DNA of 64,000 nucleotides from DATFQI01 sp963831105 (GTDB lineage: Bacteria > Actinomycetota > Thermoleophilia > Solirubrobacterales > Solirubrobacteraceae), in NCBI GenBank assembly GCA_963831105.1, contig CAWHOS010000003.1, positions 868,001 through 932,000 of the forward strand. Direction: 5' to 3'. The translations under genes were made by a program, and so were the position numbers. How positions within the stretch are numbered: position 1 is the stretch's first letter; each line of letters starts with the position of its first letter. Shown here piece after piece: positions 62,130 through 64,000 of this stretch. Below the pieces are notes generated by a model that searched no databases, was not told the origin of the DNA, and worked only from the letters and a program-made list of their open reading frames with translations.

Positions 62130-63197
62130 TGGCGGCGTCGGACAAGACCGAGAAGGCAACACCCAAGAAGCTCGCGGAGGCCCGCAAGAAGGGCCAGGTC
62201 GCGCGCTCGATGGACCTCAACGGCGCGATCGTCCTGATGGCCTCGCTGCTCGCGCTCTCGGCCTTCGGGCCGGGGATGTTCGCGCGCATGGAGGAGGCGA
62301 TGATCGCCGTGCTGCAGCTCGCGCGGAACCCCGAGATCGTGGAGATCGAGGGCATCGGCGCGCTGTTCACGACGATCGGGACGCACGTCGCGCTGTCGGC
62401 CGCCCCGATCGCGATCGTCTGCGTGATCGCCGGCGTGCTCGTCAACGTCGCGCAGGTCGGCCTCACCCCGATGCCGGCCTCCATCAAGCCCGACTTCAAG
62501 AAGCTCAACCCGCTCACGGGCGCCAAGAACCTGTTCGGGCCCAACGCGATCGCCGAGACGCATCAAGTCGGTCGCGAAGGTCTCCGCCGTCGGCGGCATC
62601 GTCGCGCTCGCCGTCTTCCCGAAGCTCGAGGAGCTCGCCGGCCTGGTCGGCATGCCCGCCGCCGAGCTGCTCCCCCACCTCGCCTCCGAGGTGCTCGCGA
62701 TCGCCCAGCGCGCCGCGATCGCCTACCTCGTGATCGCCGCCGCCGACGCCTTCTACCAGCGCTGGCGCTTCGCCAAGCAGATGCGCATGGACAAGCAGGA
62801 GGTCAAGGACGAGCACAAGCAGCAGGAGCTGCCGTCCGAGGTCAAGAACGCCCAGCGCCGCCGCTCGATCGAGATGTCCCGCGCGCGCATGATGGACGCC
62901 GTCCCGACCGCGGACGTGATCGTCACCAACCCGACCCACTTCTCCGTCGCGCTGCGCTACGACGGCGACCAGCCCGCCCCGGTCGTCGTGGCCAAGGGCC
63001 AGGACGTGCTCGCCCTGCGCATCCGCGAGCTCGGCCGCGAGCGCGGCGTCGCCGTCGTCCCCGACCCGCCGCTGGCGCGCGCGCTCTACGCGTCGGTCGA
63101 GGTGGGCCGGATGATCCCCGAGGAGCTCTACGAGGCCGTCGCCCAGCTGCTCGCCTACGTCTACCGCGTCGCCGGCGCACGAAAGGCCGCCGCATGA
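62129..63197 (+). CDS. flhB: Flagellar export switch protein FlhB
   Basis: About 355 residues. The N-terminus has KTEKATPKKLAEARKKGQVARS, four spans, then the cytoplasmic domain with VIVTNPTHFSVALRYD, the self-cleaving N-P bond, and QDVLALRIRELGRERGVAVVPDPPLARALY (in part). One extra base near 62,562 splits it. It switches export from rod-hook to filament substrates. ATGA overlap with flhA. Confidence 0.95.
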
Positions 63198-64000
63198 CCT
63201 CGTTCCTGAAGCAGGCCGGGAAGTACTCGGACCTCATCGCCGCGGGCGCGATCGTGCTCGTGGTGGCGATGATGGTCATCCCGCTGCCGCCGTTCCTGAT
63301 CGACCTCTTCATCACGCTCAACATCTCGGCGGCGCTGATGATCGTCGTGGCGACGCTCTACGTCCCGCGCGCGCTGGACTTCTCCGCGTTCCCGAGCCTG
63401 CTGCTGCTCACGACGCTGTTCCGGCTGGCGATCAACATCTCCGTCACGCGCCTGATCCTGCTGCACGGCGACGCCGGCCACGTGGTCACCGCGTTCGGCA
63501 ACTTCGTCGTCGGCGGCAACGTCGTCGTCGGCCTGATCATCTTCCTGATCCTTATCGTGATCCAGTTCGTCGTGATCACGAACGGCGCCGGTCGCGTCGC
63601 CGAGGTCGGCGCGCGCTTCACGCTCGACGCGATGCCCGGCAAGCAGATGGCGATCGACGCCGACCTCAACACGGGCCAGATCACCGACGAGGAAGCGCGC
63701 AAGCGCCGCGCCGAGATCGCCCAGGAGGCCGACTTCTACGGAGCGATGGACGGCGCATCGAAGTTCGTCAAGGGCGACGCGATGGCCGGCATCCTGATCA
63801 CGCTGATCAACCTCGTCGGCGGCATCGTCGTCGGCGTGATGCAGCAGGGCCTGCCGTTCGGCGAGGCCGCCCACAAGTTCTCGCTGCTGACGGTCGGCGA
63901 CGGCCTCTGCGCGCAGATCCCCGCGCTGATGATCTCCGTCGCCACCGGCATCCTCGTGACGCGCTCGGCCTCGGAGAAGGACCTCGGCTCCGACGTCGCC
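63194..64000 (+). CDS. flhA: Flagellar export protein FlhA, 3'-truncated
   Basis: The first 269 residues; the gene runs off the right edge. The N-terminal membrane domain includes LPPFLIDLFITLNISAALMI, FPSLLLLTTLFRLAINISVTR, VIQFVVITNGAGRVAEVGARF and TLDAMPGKQMAIDADLNTG, the FHIPEP signature region. No frameshift in this part. ATG overlaps the flhB stop. Confidence 0.95.
   Translation, partial: MTSFLKQAGKYSDLIAAGAIVLVVAMMVIPLPPFLIDLFITLNISAALMIVVATLYVPRALDFSAFPSLLLLTTLFRLAINISVTRLILLHGDAGHVVTAFGNFVVGGNVVVGLIIFLILIVIQFVVITNGAGRVAEVGARFTLDAMPGKQMAIDADLNTGQITDEEARKRRAEIAQEADFYGAMDGASKFVKGDAMAGILITLINLVGGIVVGVMQQGLPFGEAAHKFSLLTVGDGLCAQIPALMISVATGILVTRSASEKDLGSDVA

Overview
This window is high-GC DNA from a flagellated actinobacterium. 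Codons are almost all G/C-ending, GTG starts are common, and the genes are packed with 1-4 nt overlaps. The gene order is chromosome origin, then the FHA/PP2C/FtsW/PBP/PASTA-kinase cell-wall cluster, then a large flagellar locus. That combination fits the Thermoleophilia (Solirubrobacterales: Solirubrobacter/Conexibacter/Patulibacter-like) better than Streptomyces or Mycobacterium. The taxonomic call is inference.

Layout. (1) 1-3 kb: an aminotransferase fragment, a Ddl-like ligase, a DUF151 nuclease-family protein, a GNAT and tRNA-Ile. (2) 3-17.6 kb: the origin region. On the minus strand lie parB, parA, rsmG, jag, yidC, yidD, rnpA and rpmH, with two parS sites at the rsmG/jag border. On the plus strand lie dnaA, a putative oriC, dnaN, recF, a DUF721 gene, gyrB and gyrA. 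(3) 17.6-18.4 kb: a short transcription unit with a 14-codon ORF behind an exceptionally strong Shine-Dalgarno sequence, converging on an HNH nuclease gene. (4) 18.6-30.4 kb: DUF4446, a CARDB-like membrane protein, a multi-spanning Ser/Thr kinase, then fhaA, fhaB, pstP, ftsW/rodA, pbpA, the PASTA kinase pknB and ddl. This is a peptidoglycan and division control operon. (5) 30.4-39.6 kb, minus strand: flgF, flgG, flgJ, flgN, flgK, flgL, fliW, csrA, two disordered proteins, uvsE and a Ser/Thr kinase with an extracellular discoidin-like domain, probably one long operon. (6) 39.6-64 kb, plus strand: FliK-like and FlhB-like proteins, fliA, flaG, fliD, fliS, fliT-like, flgB, flgC, fliE-fliI, then an antisense two-component system, fliJ, a transglycosylase, fliK, flgD, flgE, flbD, motA, motB, fliL, fliN, a YihY/BrkB protein, fliO, fliP, fliQ, fliR, flhB and the start of flhA.

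Regulation. Four sites fit T(C/A)AA-N15-NCCGANNA, each with exactly 15 bases between the boxes. They lie upstream of flgF, flaG, flgB and flbD and look like promoters for the sigma-28 encoded by fliA in this window. CsrA/FliW suggests post-transcriptional control as well.

Data quality. From about 18.6 to 49.8 kb almost every gene is broken by single-base, mostly C or G, insertions, with sporadic cases elsewhere (recF, gyrB, gyrA, flgE, motB, fliO, flhB). Protein conservation resumes in the new frame each time, so these are read here as consensus errors and the genes are annotated as intact. Boundaries in that region are reconstructed by joining frames. No fliM, fliC or flgM gene, CRISPR array, insertion sequence or rRNA gene was seen.
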